NCBI RefSeq assembly: GCF_030549615.1 | Contig: NZ_CP130832.1 | Location: 4,622,501-4,681,496 of the forward strand | Origin: Stenotrophomonas sp. 610A2 | GTDB lineage: Bacteria > Pseudomonadota > Gammaproteobacteria > Xanthomonadales > Xanthomonadaceae | Reading direction: 5' to 3' | Length of the DNA stretch: 58,996 bases | The notes under the pieces: generated by a model | What the model saw: the letters and a program-made list of their open reading frames with translations, nothing else | Told to the model about the DNA's origin: nothing | Databases searched by the model: none | Shown here: positions 43,495 through 52,110 of the stretch, in pieces | Numbering within the stretch: position 1 is the first letter of the stretch | Layout: each line of letters begins with the position of its first letter | Position numbers and translations under genes: made by a program

Positions 43495-44736
43495 TCAGGG
43501 CTTCTTCTGCGCCGCCGCGTAGTCCTGCGCCTGGCGCATCACCCGCAGCACGTTGCCGCTCCAGATGTTACCGATCTGCGCGTCGGTCAAACCACGACGC
43601 TGCATCCAGGCGGTGATCTTGGGCAGGTCGGCTGCGTCTTCCATGCCGGTCACGCCGCCACCGCCGTCCCAATCCATGCCGATGCCGACATGGTCCGGGC
43701 CGACCACATCGAGCATATGGCCGAAGTGCTGGAAGAAATCATCCAGCGTGGCCTTGCGCCGCGGGTACTTCTGGTCGAGCTCGGCCATCGCCTTGCGCAG
43801 TTCCACGCCCTTGGCCATGGTCATGTTCTCCCAGCCGCCGAGGCGCTTCTCCAGTTCCTCTTCGGCCTGTTTGCGCTCGGCGCTCTTGGTTTCGTCGACC
43901 AGATAGCCGCCGTAGGCATTGGCCTGGATCACGCCGCCCTTGGCCGCCAGCTGGCGCAGGCGCGTGTCGTCGAGGTTGCGCGGGTGGTTGAACACCGCCT
44001 TGGCCGAGCTGTGCGAGAGGATGAAGGGCACCGGCATCATTTCGATCAGGTTGTCGAACACTGCATCGGAGGCGTGCGACTGGTCGATCACGATGCCGAG
44101 CTTCACCGCCTCATTGACCAGCGCCTTGCCGGCCGGGCTCAGCCCCTTCCACTCCGCGCCCTTGGGATCGGTGGCCGAATCGGCGAACTCATTGTTGGCG
44201 AAGTGCACCGTCGACATCAGCCGCAGGCCAGCCTTGTAGTAGTAGCTCAGCAAGGTCGGGTCAGCGACCAGCGGGCTGCCGTTCTCCATGCTGATGTAGA
44301 CCACGCGCTTGCCGGCGGCCTTGATCCGCGCTGCGTCATCGGCGGTGAGTGCGAGCTGGAACTTGTCCGGGTTGGCGGCCAGCATTTCGTGGATCTCCTG
44401 CATGCGCTGCAGGCCATGATCGCGTTCGGCGATATGCGCGGCCGGGCTGCGGTCGCCCTGGTCGGTATAGATCGCGAAGAAGCCGCCATCCAGCGCGCCT
44501 TCTACCATACGCGGGTAATCCACCTGCGACAGGGCGTTGTGGTCGTGGCGCTGCATGATGTTGAAGTCGGCGCGGCCGAAGTTGGCCGGCGTATCCAGAT
44601 GCGAATCCAGGGTCAGCAGCTTGTGCTGCAAGGCGCTGGCCTTGCTCAGCTCAGCCTGGCTGAACTCCACCGCCGAGGCTGCCAGCGGGGTACACAGCGA
44701 CAGGGATACCAGCAGGGACAGGGGACGCAGCGTCAT
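43495..44736 (-). CDS. Membrane dipeptidase (peptidase family M19), exported
   Basis: 413 residues with a signal peptide (LSLLVSLSLCTPLAASA). Zinc-site residues of renal-type dipeptidases are all visible: LDSHLDTP (His, Asp), YISMENGSPL (bridging Glu), IDQSHAS (His), ILSHSSAK (His) and GIGMDWDGGGG (Asp). It should hydrolyse dipeptides, including D-amino-acid-containing ones, in the periplasm. The gene stands alone between repeat blocks and has its own terminator. Confidence 0.94.
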   Translation of the reverse strand: MTLRPLSLLVSLSLCTPLAASAVEFSQAELSKASALQHKLLTLDSHLDTPANFGRADFNIMQRHDHNALSQVDYPRMVEGALDGGFFAIYTDQGDRSPAAHIAERDHGLQRMQEIHEMLAANPDKFQLALTADDAARIKAAGKRVVYISMENGSPLVADPTLLSYYYKAGLRLMSTVHFANNEFADSATDPKGAEWKGLSPAGKALVNEAVKLGIVIDQSHASDAVFDNLIEMMPVPFILSHSSAKAVFNHPRNLDDTRLRQLAAKGGVIQANAYGGYLVDETKSAERKQAEEELEKRLGGWENMTMAKGVELRKAMAELDQKYPRRKATLDDFFQHFGHMLDVVGPDHVGIGMDWDGGGGVTGMEDAADLPKITAWMQRRGLTDAQIGNIWSGNVLRVMRQAQDYAAAQKKP

Positions 44737-44821
44737 GAGGCCTCACCGTGAAGGGAAAGGCCAGACCTTAGCGCTGTAGTAGAGCTGCGGGCCAGTGACG
44801 GACGGCATGGAGCAGGCTTTT

Positions 44822-45115
44822 GTAGAGCCGAGCCATGCTCGGCTGGAGCTTTACCGGGAAGGCCCCTGCCGAGCATGGCTCGGCACTACCGCTTCAACCC
44901 CTCTCCCGCATGCGGGGTGAGAGGGGCAGCTTGCGAACCATTGGTTCGCTGCCCATCGAAAGCCCTTGCTCTGGCGCAAGGGCCGGGGCGCGGAGCCGGG
45001 GTTGGGGTGAGGGCAGCCTTTCGCTTGTAACGCCCCTGCCGAGCATGGCTCGGCACTACCGATGCAGAGCCCTCCCTTTCGCGCAGCGAAGGGGAGGGTT
45101 GGGAGGGGTGCCGTT
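44822..45115. repeat. Repeat block with three SMAG copies and a CTCCCT-type element
   Basis: SMAG palindromes are at 44822-44845, 44867-44889 and 45037-45060. A GAGAGGGGCAGCTTGCGAAC element lies at 44919-45021 and a CCCTCCCTTTCGCGCAGCGA stem-loop at 45068-45112. This fills the 385-base gap between the dipeptidase and rlmI; no gene is seen. Confidence 0.85.
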
Positions 45116-45121
45116 GCCTGC

Positions 45122-46291
45122 TTAGTCCAGCACGCGGCAGAACACCGCCTTGAGGTAGCGCGATTCCTGCACGTGCGCCATGAACGGGTGGTCCGGGCCG
45201 GCGCCGGCTACCTTCAGGATCTGGATGGTGCGGCCCGAGAAATAGGCGGCACGGCGCAGCATGTCGAGGAACTGGTCCTCGGCCACCAGGCCGGTGCAGG
45301 AGAAGGTGGCGAACAGGCCGCCGGGCTTGACCACGCCCAAGGCCAGCTTGTTCATGTCCAGGTACTTCTTCAGCGCGGTGATGACCTGGTCGCGGTCACG
45401 GGTCATCTTGGCCGGATCCAGGATCACCACGTCGTACTGGTCGCCGCGGTTGGCCGCTTCACGCAGCCACGGGAAGATATCGGCCTGCACGAACTTGGGC
45501 TTGGCGTTGTTCAAACGCGCATTGCCCTTGGCGATCTGGATCACGTCCTGGTCGATGTCCACGCCCAGCACCTCGGCCGCACCGCGCGCTGCGGCGTACA
45601 CCGCAAAGCCACCGGTGTTGCAGCACAGGTCGAGCACGGTCTTGCCTTCCACCTGCTGGCTCAGCCACTCACGGTTCTCGCGCTGGTCGGCGAAGAAACC
45701 GGTCTTGTGTGCGCCGGCCGGATCAGCACGGAACTTGATCCCGTACTCGGTGATCACCGCCGGTTCGGTGGTGGTATTGCCGTGGAAATCGAAGCTTTCC
45801 TGCTTCTGCACGTGTTCGTCGGCGAAGCTGTGGAAGCGGCAGCCCGGGAACAGGTCGCGCAGTGCCTCGTAGATCCATTCGCGGTGGCGGAACATGCCAG
45901 CGGCGAAGAACTCTACCACCAGCAGGTCGTCATAGCGGTCCACCACCAGGCCGGACAAGCCGTCGCCCTCGCTGTGGACAACGCGCCAGGCATTGGAGAT
46001 TGCATCCAGCTTGAGCACGTCGCGGCGCAGCGACACGGCCTGCGCCAGCTTCTGCGCGAACCAGGCCTGGTCCACCGCCACGTCCGGGTTGGTTTCCAGG
46101 ATGCGCACGGCGATGCGCGAGTGGCCGTTGTAGAAACCACGGCCAATCCACTCGCCGTCCACGCCGACCACGTCGACGATGGTGCCGGACTTCGGCTTGA
46201 CGGTCGGCTTCTCGACCAGTTTCTGGAAAATCCACGGGTGGCTGGAGCGCCACGCGTTCTTCAGGCGTACGACGGGGAGTGGGGTATTCAT
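45122..46291 (-). CDS. rlmI: Class I SAM-dependent 23S rRNA (cytosine-C5) methyltransferase RlmI
   Basis: 389 residues from the ATG at 46291. An N-terminal PUA-type RNA-binding domain (about 1-75, LKNAWRSSHPWIFQKLVE) is followed by a Rossmann methyltransferase domain: AGAHKTGFFADQRENREWL, VLDLCCNTGGFAVYAA (SAM loop), LGVDIDQ, VVILDPAKM and the FATFSCTGLV catalytic-cysteine motif. E. coli RlmI methylates C1962 of 23S rRNA. The frame is open upstream to 46363 into the regulatory region, but the PUA domain supports the later start. Confidence 0.92.
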   Translation of the reverse strand: MNTPLPVVRLKNAWRSSHPWIFQKLVEKPTVKPKSGTIVDVVGVDGEWIGRGFYNGHSRIAVRILETNPDVAVDQAWFAQKLAQAVSLRRDVLKLDAISNAWRVVHSEGDGLSGLVVDRYDDLLVVEFFAAGMFRHREWIYEALRDLFPGCRFHSFADEHVQKQESFDFHGNTTTEPAVITEYGIKFRADPAGAHKTGFFADQRENREWLSQQVEGKTVLDLCCNTGGFAVYAAARGAAEVLGVDIDQDVIQIAKGNARLNNAKPKFVQADIFPWLREAANRGDQYDVVILDPAKMTRDRDQVITALKKYLDMNKLALGVVKPGGLFATFSCTGLVAEDQFLDMLRRAAYFSGRTIQILKVAGAGPDHPFMAHVQESRYLKAVFCRVLD

Positions 46292-46337
46292 GGGCGCTAT
46301 TGTAGCCGGGCGCCGCCCCCTGCCTGCAGCGTATTCA

Positions 46338-46366
46338 TTGACTGTAATGGGCATAGGCCGCACTAT
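46338..46366 (+). promoter_or_regulatory. Candidate promoter of the riboswitch-terC transcript
   Basis: TTGACT (46338-46343), a 17-base spacer and CACTAT (46361-46366). Transcription would start about at the first base of the riboswitch. The -10 match is weak, but the position is right. Confidence 0.5.
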
Positions 46367-46373
46367 TCGCCCC

Positions 46374-46507
46374 AGAAGGGGAGTAGCTCCCAGACGTTGT
46401 CGCCGTCAATTCGAGCCGCAAGGCTCCGGTGCAACGGCAGTTCCAACCATTGGAGCTGTGAGCAAGACCTTCGCCGCAACGGCGAAGCTCTGTCCCCGGT
46501 CTCCCCG
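46374..46507 (+). ncRNA. yybP-ykoY-type manganese riboswitch
   Basis: The conserved signature of this riboswitch is present: AAGGGGAGTAGC at 46376-46387 and GAGCAAGACCTTCGCC at 46460-46475. An outer P1-like pairing is possible between GGGGAG (46378-46383) and CTCCCC (46501-46506). Stem-loops such as GAGCC/GGCTC and TTCGCCG/CGGCGAA sit between and after. The class senses Mn2+ and typically controls mntP or TerC-family genes; here it precedes a TerC gene by about 65 bases, as with E. coli alx. Metal specificity is by class, not shown here. Confidence 0.88.
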
Positions 46508-46573
46508 ATTCCGTGTCCAGCTCTTGGCCTTTGTGGTTCCGAGTTATCCCCGTTCACGACCGGAATTTTTCCA

Positions 46574-47536
46574 ATGATGCAGACAATCGGTAATCCTTGG
46601 CTGTGGGGCGGCTTCATCGTCGTCGTCATCGCCGCACTGTTGATCGACCTGGTGCTGATGCGCCACGGTGGCCCGCACAAGGTCACCTTCAAGGAGGCCA
46701 TTTACTGGTCGCTGGGCTGGGTGGCGCTGGCCTTGGCCTTCAATGCCGGCCTCTGGTACTACCTGCACGAGACCGCAGGTGCGGCAGTCGCCAATGAAGT
46801 GGGCCTGCAGTTCCTGACCGGCTACCTGATCGAAAAGGCCCTGGCGGTCGACAACATTTTCGTCTTCCTGCTGATCATGGGTTACTTCGCGGTGCCCGAG
46901 ACCCAGCGCCAGCGCGTGCTGATCATCGGCATCCTTGGCGCGATCGTGCTGCGTACGATCATGATCTTCGCCGGTTCCGTGTTGGTTACCCAGTTCCATT
47001 GGCTGCTCTACGTGTTCGGCGCCTTCCTGCTCTACACCGGCTGGAAGATGTGGTTCGCCGCCAGCGAGGAACCCAGCCTGGACAACAACCCGGCGCTGAA
47101 GTTCATGCGCAAGCACCTGCGCATCACCCACGAGTACAGCGGCAACAACCTGGTCACCGAAAAAGACGGCGTGCGCTGGTTCACCCCGATGTTCGTGGTG
47201 CTGATCCTCATCGCGGTCACCGACGTGATCTTCGCGGTGGACTCGATCCCGGCCATCTTCGCCATCACCACCGACCCGTTCATCGTGCTGACCTCGAACG
47301 TGTTCGCGGTGCTGGGCCTGCGCGCGATGTTCTTCCTGCTGGCCGGTATGGCTGACCGCTTCCACCTGTTGCCCTACGGCCTGGCCGTCATCCTGGCCTT
47401 CATCGGTACCAAGATGCTGCTGATCGACATCTTCAAGATCCCGGTACCGGTATCGCTGGGTGTGGTTGCCGCGGTACTGGTCGCCACCGTGATCCTGAGC
47501 CTGAAGATCCCGCCGAAGGGCGGCCACAAGGCCTGA
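46574..47536 (+). CDS. TerC-family membrane protein (Alx/MeeF-like metal exporter)
   Basis: 320 residues from the ATG at 46574 (ATGATG; the second is equally possible). Seven to nine hydrophobic helices with TerC motifs LTGYLIEKALAVDNIFVFLL and IAVTDVIFAVDSIPAIFAIT, whose acidic membrane residues are implicated in metal handling, plus LGLRAMFFLLAGMADRFHLL. The yybP-ykoY riboswitch upstream argues for manganese-responsive expression and a role in Mn2+ efflux, possibly metal loading of exported proteins. Hairpins downstream separate it from the rhomboid gene. Confidence 0.93.
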   Translation: MMQTIGNPWLWGGFIVVVIAALLIDLVLMRHGGPHKVTFKEAIYWSLGWVALALAFNAGLWYYLHETAGAAVANEVGLQFLTGYLIEKALAVDNIFVFLLIMGYFAVPETQRQRVLIIGILGAIVLRTIMIFAGSVLVTQFHWLLYVFGAFLLYTGWKMWFAASEEPSLDNNPALKFMRKHLRITHEYSGNNLVTEKDGVRWFTPMFVVLILIAVTDVIFAVDSIPAIFAITTDPFIVLTSNVFAVLGLRAMFFLLAGMADRFHLLPYGLAVILAFIGTKMLLIDIFKIPVPVSLGVVAAVLVATVILSLKIPPKGGHKA

Positions 47537-47544
47537 TGTGAACA

Positions 47545-47618
47545 CCACCGGCGGGATTGTCCCGCCGGTGGCACGCCAGATCCCATGCGCGGCGCCCTTG
47601 GCTTTGGCCAAAGGCGCC
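47545..47618 (+). terminator. Two hairpins between terC and the rhomboid gene
   Basis: A perfect 12-bp stem CCACCGGCGGGA / TCCCGCCGGTGG (47545-47571, loop TTG) lies 8 bases after terC but has no T run. A second stem GGCGCCCTTGGC / GCCAAAGGCGCC (47591-47618, one mismatch) ends 14 bases before the rhomboid ATG. Either may terminate terC; the second could also fold over the rhomboid start region. Confidence 0.55.
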
Positions 47619-47632
47619 GCAATCCCTTGATC

Positions 47633-48421
47633 ATGGACACGCCAACCCTGCTCGACTCCGGCGACACGCCGGCCACCACTGCCCGCAACGACCGCAGCCG
47701 GGTGCTGCGCGCGTTCAACATCAGCCTGGGCTTTGTCCTGCTGCTGGTGGCGATGTTCGCCCTGCAGAGCAGCGGCTGGGATTGGCGGCCGTGGGCAGTA
47801 GCGCCGCTGGAAGCCAGCGGTCTGGCCGGCCTGCTTGGCGCGCCCCTGCTGCATGGTTCAATCGAACACCTGGGCGCCAACGCGGTCGCCCTGCTTATTC
47901 TCGGTACCTTGGCTGGCAGCGTTTATCCCAAAGCCACCCTGCGTGCCCTGCCCTTGCTGTGGATAGGTTCCGGTCTGGGCGCCTGGATGCTGGGTGATGC
48001 CGGCAGTCGCCACCTCGGCGCCAGTGGCCTGACCCACGGCCTGATGTTCCTGGTCTTCGTGCTCGGCCTGCTGCGCCGCGACCGGCCGGCGATCGCCGCC
48101 AGCCTGATCGGCTTCCTGTTCTACGGCAGCATGCTGATCACCATCCTCCCGCACGAGCCGGGCGTGTCCTGGCAATCGCATATGGGCGGAGCCGCCGCTG
48201 GCGTGATCGCCGCGCTGCTGTTCCGCAACGTCGACCCGCGCGCTGCGCGCAAGCGTTACAGCTGGGAAGACGAGGAAGACGCCGAGCAACTCGCTGAAGC
48301 CGACAACGAACTGGAGCCGCCCGCACCAGGGCAAGTGCCGGTGCTGTGGCAGCCGCGCGAAGGCCGTGACTATGAGGTGGTGGTGCCGTTGCGGCGGCGG
48401 GATTCGAACGAGCCGTCCTAA
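47633..48421 (+). CDS. Rhomboid-family intramembrane serine protease
   Basis: 262 residues from the ATG at 47633. About six transmembrane helices. The catalytic dyad is visible as Ser131 in GASGLTHG and His183 in SHMGGAAAG, with HGSIEHLGAN (His74, Asn83) forming the usual oxyanion region. The C-terminus is a cytoplasmic acidic/Pro-rich tail of about 60 residues. Cleaves membrane proteins within the bilayer; the substrate is unknown. No clear ribosome-binding site precedes the start. Confidence 0.88.
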   Translation: MDTPTLLDSGDTPATTARNDRSRVLRAFNISLGFVLLLVAMFALQSSGWDWRPWAVAPLEASGLAGLLGAPLLHGSIEHLGANAVALLILGTLAGSVYPKATLRALPLLWIGSGLGAWMLGDAGSRHLGASGLTHGLMFLVFVLGLLRRDRPAIAASLIGFLFYGSMLITILPHEPGVSWQSHMGGAAAGVIAALLFRNVDPRAARKRYSWEDEEDAEQLAEADNELEPPAPGQVPVLWQPREGRDYEVVVPLRRRDSNEPS

Positions 48422-48432
48422 GAGCAGAAGCG

Positions 48433-48663
48433 GTAGTGCCGAGCCATGCTCGGCAGAGGCTCTACCATCGAACCATCAACCTGCAGGAGCGGCATAGGCC
48501 GCGAAGCTGCCGGTGCTTGAAAGGCCTAAGAGCTAACCCCTCCCCAGCCCTCCCCTTGGCTGCGCCAAAGGGAGGGAGCCAAGCAGCTAAGCTGCTCACT
48601 GGCAGATCGCCGAGAACGGCCCCCTCCCTTTGCCGTAGCCAAGGGGAGGGCTGGGGAGGGGCC
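48433..48663. repeat. Repeat block: SMAG, GGAGCGG-type and paired CTCCCT-type elements
   Basis: One SMAG copy (48433-48455), one CAGGAGCGGCATAGGCCGCG element (48484-48507) and two facing CTCCCC stem-loops (about 48536-48575 and 48621-48663). Lies in the convergent gap between the rhomboid and phosphodiesterase genes. Confidence 0.8.
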
Positions 48664-48675
48664 GCTCTTCAGCCT

Positions 48676-49803
48676 TTAAGAACCACCATCCACCGCCCGC
48701 CGCCCCAGCGCCGGGTCATCGGTAAAGAAGGCATCGATGCCCGCCTGCAGGTAGGCGCGGATCTCGGCCACCGAGGCCTCCGGGTTGCGCGCGTTCTCCG
48801 CGCCCTGGCGCAGTGCCGGTGGCAGGAACGGGTTTTCCGGGCGGAAGCTGTAAGCCACTACCTGCAGGCCGGCGGCATGCGCATCGCCAATCAAGGCGGT
48901 AGGTGCGGCCAACTTGCCCTGCGCGTCCAGCGGCACCAGCGCGCGCCGTTCCACGCCAATCGCATCGGCATAGCCGGCGATATCGCGCAGGCCGGCTGGC
49001 GTCATCATCTGTGCATACGTCAGGCTGCCACCGGTGAGTGCTATGTCAGCTGGCTTTTCATTCCCGCTGCCCAGCAACTGCAGCAAACGGATATTGCTGT
49101 CCTTGCCGAGCTTGCCACGGATCTGCCGCAGGTTGGCGGTCTCGAAGGACTGCAGCAGGATCGGCGCGACCTTGGTGTAGCTGTTGCCCTGCAGGCTGGC
49201 CAGCAGCTTGTCCTCCATCGGCAGGCCGATGCTCTTGAAGTAGCTGCCGTGCTTGATCTCCGGCGCCAGGCCGATACCGCGGTTGGCACGCCCAGCCTGC
49301 TGCACCAGGAAGCTGATGATCTCGTCCAGGGTGGCAATGCGGAACTGCCCGTCGAAGGCGGTGCCGCGGATCTGCGGCAGGCGCTCACGCGCGTACAGCG
49401 TCTTCAGCTCGGCGACGGTGAAGTCCTCGGTGAACCACCCCTCGACCTGCTGGCCGTCGATCAGCTTGCGGGTGCGACGGCTGGCGAACTCGGGATGACT
49501 GGCGACATCGGTGGTCGAACCGATCTCGTTCTCGTGCCGGGCCAGCATCACCCCGTCCTTGCTCATCACCAGGTCCGGCTCGATGTAATCGGCGCCGTCG
49601 CTGATGGCCTGTGCATAGGCGGCCAGGGTGTGCTCGGGCAGCAGTGCGCTGGCACCGCGGTGCGCGTACACCGAAACCTGGGGATAAGTCTGTGCGGCTG
49701 AGCTGTCCATTGCCCAACAGCATGCCACGCCAACCCCCACCGCCATCAACCAGGCCCAGCTTCGCACCGTCAGCACTCCAATCGAAAACAAGGCGCGCAG
49801 CAT
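48676..49803 (-). CDS. Glycerophosphodiester phosphodiesterase (GlpQ/UgpQ-like), exported
   Basis: 375 residues from the ATG at 49803, with an N-terminal hydrophobic signal (SWAWLMAVGVGVACCWA); an ATG at 49833 is an alternative, and neither has a good ribosome-binding site. GDPD motifs: YAHRGASALLPEHTLAAYAQ, DYIEPDLVMSKDG and ARHENEI, with IAPEIK-type LAPEIKHGSY and FTDDPALG at the end. It releases glycerol-3-phosphate from glycerophosphodiesters in the periplasm. Begins 34 bases after the ABC-F stop, possibly the same transcript. Confidence 0.88.
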   Translation of the reverse strand: MLRALFSIGVLTVRSWAWLMAVGVGVACCWAMDSSAAQTYPQVSVYAHRGASALLPEHTLAAYAQAISDGADYIEPDLVMSKDGVMLARHENEIGSTTDVASHPEFASRRTRKLIDGQQVEGWFTEDFTVAELKTLYARERLPQIRGTAFDGQFRIATLDEIISFLVQQAGRANRGIGLAPEIKHGSYFKSIGLPMEDKLLASLQGNSYTKVAPILLQSFETANLRQIRGKLGKDSNIRLLQLLGSGNEKPADIALTGGSLTYAQMMTPAGLRDIAGYADAIGVERRALVPLDAQGKLAAPTALIGDAHAAGLQVVAYSFRPENPFLPPALRQGAENARNPEASVAEIRAYLQAGIDAFFTDDPALGRRAVDGGS

Positions 49804-49837
49804 GACGGCTGGATGTGACGTGCGGAAGAACATCGCG

Positions 49838-51466
49838 TCACTGATTGCGTTGCCACTCCCAGCCATCGGCGCTGGCATGCAGGCGCGCGCTGATGCCGAT
49901 GGCCTGCAGCAGCGCCTCGTCATGCGATACCAGCAACAGGCTGCCCTGGTATTGCCGAAGCAGATCCTCAAGAGCCGCCAGCGCATCCAGGTCCAGGTGA
50001 TTGCCGGGTTCGTCCAGCAACAGCAGCTGTGCCGGTGGATCGGCATACAGCGCGCAGGCCAGGCCGGCTTTCAGTCGCTGCCCGCCGCTGAGCAGGCCAG
50101 AAGGTATCTGTACCTGGTTTGCATCCAGACCAAGCAGGGCCAGCCGGCTACGCAACTCGCCCTCGGCCATGGCTGGATTCCGCAGGCGCAAGGCGTCCAG
50201 CACGCTGCTGTGCGCGGGTAGCAACTGCAGCTGCTGATCCAGCAAGGCAGCAGGCACTTGCACGCTCACCTCGCCAGCCAGCGCTGGCAGCTGTCCGGCC
50301 AACACCTTCAACAACGTCGACTTACCCACACCGTTGGCACCGGTTATGGCAATGCGTTCGCCGCGGCGCAGGTTGAACTCCAGCGCGCGCAGCTCCGGTG
50401 CTACGTGTGGCAGCTGCAGCTCGGTGGAACGCACCACCCACTCCGGCCCGCTGGTTTGCACGCTTGGGAGCAGCAAGACCGGGGCGGCGGCTTCGCTATC
50501 GGCCTGTGCCTCGCGCACGGCGTCGTGCAGCTGCAGCTGCCGCTGATCCAGCTGCGCGCGTGCCTTGCCGAGGCTGGCTTCGGCACGCTGCCGCTGCAGG
50601 CCAAGCAGGATCGGCGCCTGATTGGCGTTGGCGGCATCGCGGTTACCGCGCGCGCTGCGTTGTTCCAGCCGCTGGCGTTGATCGCGCAGTGCCTGCTCGC
50701 CTTTGCGGCGTTCGTGCCTGCGTTGCTGAAGCAAGGCCTCGGCCGCTGCGCGTTCGCCAGCGCGGGCCTGTGCATAAAACGCATGGTTGCCGCCGTAGCT
50801 GCGCAGCCCCTGCGGCGACAGTTCGACGATGCGTTCAACCTGCTGCAGCAGCAGGCGATCGTGGCTGACCAGGATCAGCCCCTGCTTCCTTGCCTGCAGT
50901 TGTTCGGCCAGCCATTGCCGGCCGGCATGATCGAGATGATTGCTGGGTTCGTCGAGGATCAGCCATTCCACCGGCTGCAACAGCGCACCCACCAGAGCGA
51001 CGCGCATGCATTGGCCGCCACTGAGCTTATCCACAGGTGTATCCGCATCCACGCCGTGCAGACCTGCATTGGACAGTGATTGCTGCAGGGTTTCACACAG
51101 GCTCCATTGCTCGCCAATCGCGTCGAAATCCGCTTGCAGCGTGCTTCCAGCTTCAATCCTGCGCAATGCATCCACACGCTTATCCACAGCTGCGAGCTCG
51201 GCTACGCGCTGTCCTGTTCGTGGCTGTACCTGCTGTGCGAGGTAGTAGGCCTCACCGATGCGACGGCAGTGCCCGGCACTGGGTTGACGCAGCCCGGCCA
51301 GTATCTGCGCGAGTACGCTTTTGCCCACGCCATTGCGGCCGACCAGACCGGTGGGCCGGTCATCGAACTGTGCGTTGAGGTTGGAGAACAGGCTGCGCCC
51401 GTCAGGCGTATGCCATGCGACGCCGTCCAGCGTCACTGAAATTGAGTTTGTCATGCGGTTTTCCAT
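49838..51466 (-). CDS. ABC-F family ATPase (ribosome-associated type)
   Basis: 542 residues from the ATG at 51466 (ATG at 51454 also possible). Two ABC domains without membrane segments: GLVGRNGVGKSVLAQILAG, LSGGQCMRVALVGALL and LILDEPSNHLD; then a basic, Arg/Gln-rich linker (about 240-330); then ITGANGVGKSTLLKVLAG, LSGGQRLKAGLACALY and LLLLDEPGNHLD. This is the ABC-F plan of Uup/YheS and antibiotic-resistance ribosome-protection proteins. The second Walker B carries PGNHLD instead of the usual PTNHLD. Its precise role is unknown. Confidence 0.88.
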   Translation of the reverse strand: MENRMTNSISVTLDGVAWHTPDGRSLFSNLNAQFDDRPTGLVGRNGVGKSVLAQILAGLRQPSAGHCRRIGEAYYLAQQVQPRTGQRVAELAAVDKRVDALRRIEAGSTLQADFDAIGEQWSLCETLQQSLSNAGLHGVDADTPVDKLSGGQCMRVALVGALLQPVEWLILDEPSNHLDHAGRQWLAEQLQARKQGLILVSHDRLLLQQVERIVELSPQGLRSYGGNHAFYAQARAGERAAAEALLQQRRHERRKGEQALRDQRQRLEQRSARGNRDAANANQAPILLGLQRQRAEASLGKARAQLDQRQLQLHDAVREAQADSEAAAPVLLLPSVQTSGPEWVVRSTELQLPHVAPELRALEFNLRRGERIAITGANGVGKSTLLKVLAGQLPALAGEVSVQVPAALLDQQLQLLPAHSSVLDALRLRNPAMAEGELRSRLALLGLDANQVQIPSGLLSGGQRLKAGLACALYADPPAQLLLLDEPGNHLDLDALAALEDLLRQYQGSLLLVSHDEALLQAIGISARLHASADGWEWQRNQ

Positions 51467-51620
51467 CGATGCCCTAAGCACCCGGCCGCCAGCGGCAGCA
51501 GGGACTGGTTGGGACCGTCATCAAGACGGTGACATCAATGGCGCATTGGACTGGCTCCGTTGGCGGGGGGATCCCGTAACAGGGCCTAGCCTAACGGTGG
51601 CAAACAGAACTGTCAGTAAC

Positions 51621-51648
51621 CGGCGGCGCGTACTGGCCCGCGCCGCCG
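51621..51648 (-). terminator. Strong GC hairpin after the VOC gene
   Basis: 10-bp perfect stem CGGCGGCGCG / CGCGCCGCCG with an 8-base loop, 20 bases beyond the VOC stop. No T run is present, so terminator function is uncertain. Confidence 0.5.
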
Positions 51649-51667
51649 CTGCCGGGAAAGGCGGTGC

Positions 51668-52054
51668 TCAGGTCTGTGCCGCACGGTGCGTGGCGCACAG
51701 CTTGTTGCCCGCCGGGTCACGCAGATACGCCAGGTAGAGCGGGCCGAACGGGCTTTGCCGCGGCCCCGGCGGATCTTCCACGCTCACGCCACCGTTGCCC
51801 ACTCCTGCCGCATGCCAAGCCTCCACCACGTCCGGCGAAGCACAGCTGAAGCCGATGGTTCCGCCATTGGCATGGGTGGCCGGCTCGCCGTTGCGCGGAT
51901 GGCCGACGATCAGCAAGGCACCGGCGTGGAGATAGACCACATTGCCTTTGGGGTCGATGAAGCCCGGCTTTGCGCCGAGCGTGGCAAGCAGCGCGTCATA
52001 GAACGCCTTGGATGCCTCTATGTCGTTGGCGCCCACTACGATGTGCGAAAACAT
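51668..52054 (-). CDS. VOC (glyoxalase/bleomycin-resistance superfamily) protein
   Basis: 128 residues, beginning MFSHIVVGANDIEASKAFYD and ending YLAYLRDPAGNKLCATHRA, the usual start and end of a single-domain VOC metal-binding fold. Members include glyoxalases, fosfomycin-resistance proteins and dioxygenases; no substrate can be assigned. Single gene 56 bases downstream of mnmE. Confidence 0.88.
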   Translation of the reverse strand: MFSHIVVGANDIEASKAFYDALLATLGAKPGFIDPKGNVVYLHAGALLIVGHPRNGEPATHANGGTIGFSCASPDVVEAWHAAGVGNGGVSVEDPPGPRQSPFGPLYLAYLRDPAGNKLCATHRAAQT

Positions 52055-52110
52055 CCCAACTCCTGTCTTGTGGTGTCTGGCCCTTGCGGGCCGTTGGCGC
52101 TACACCGGCA

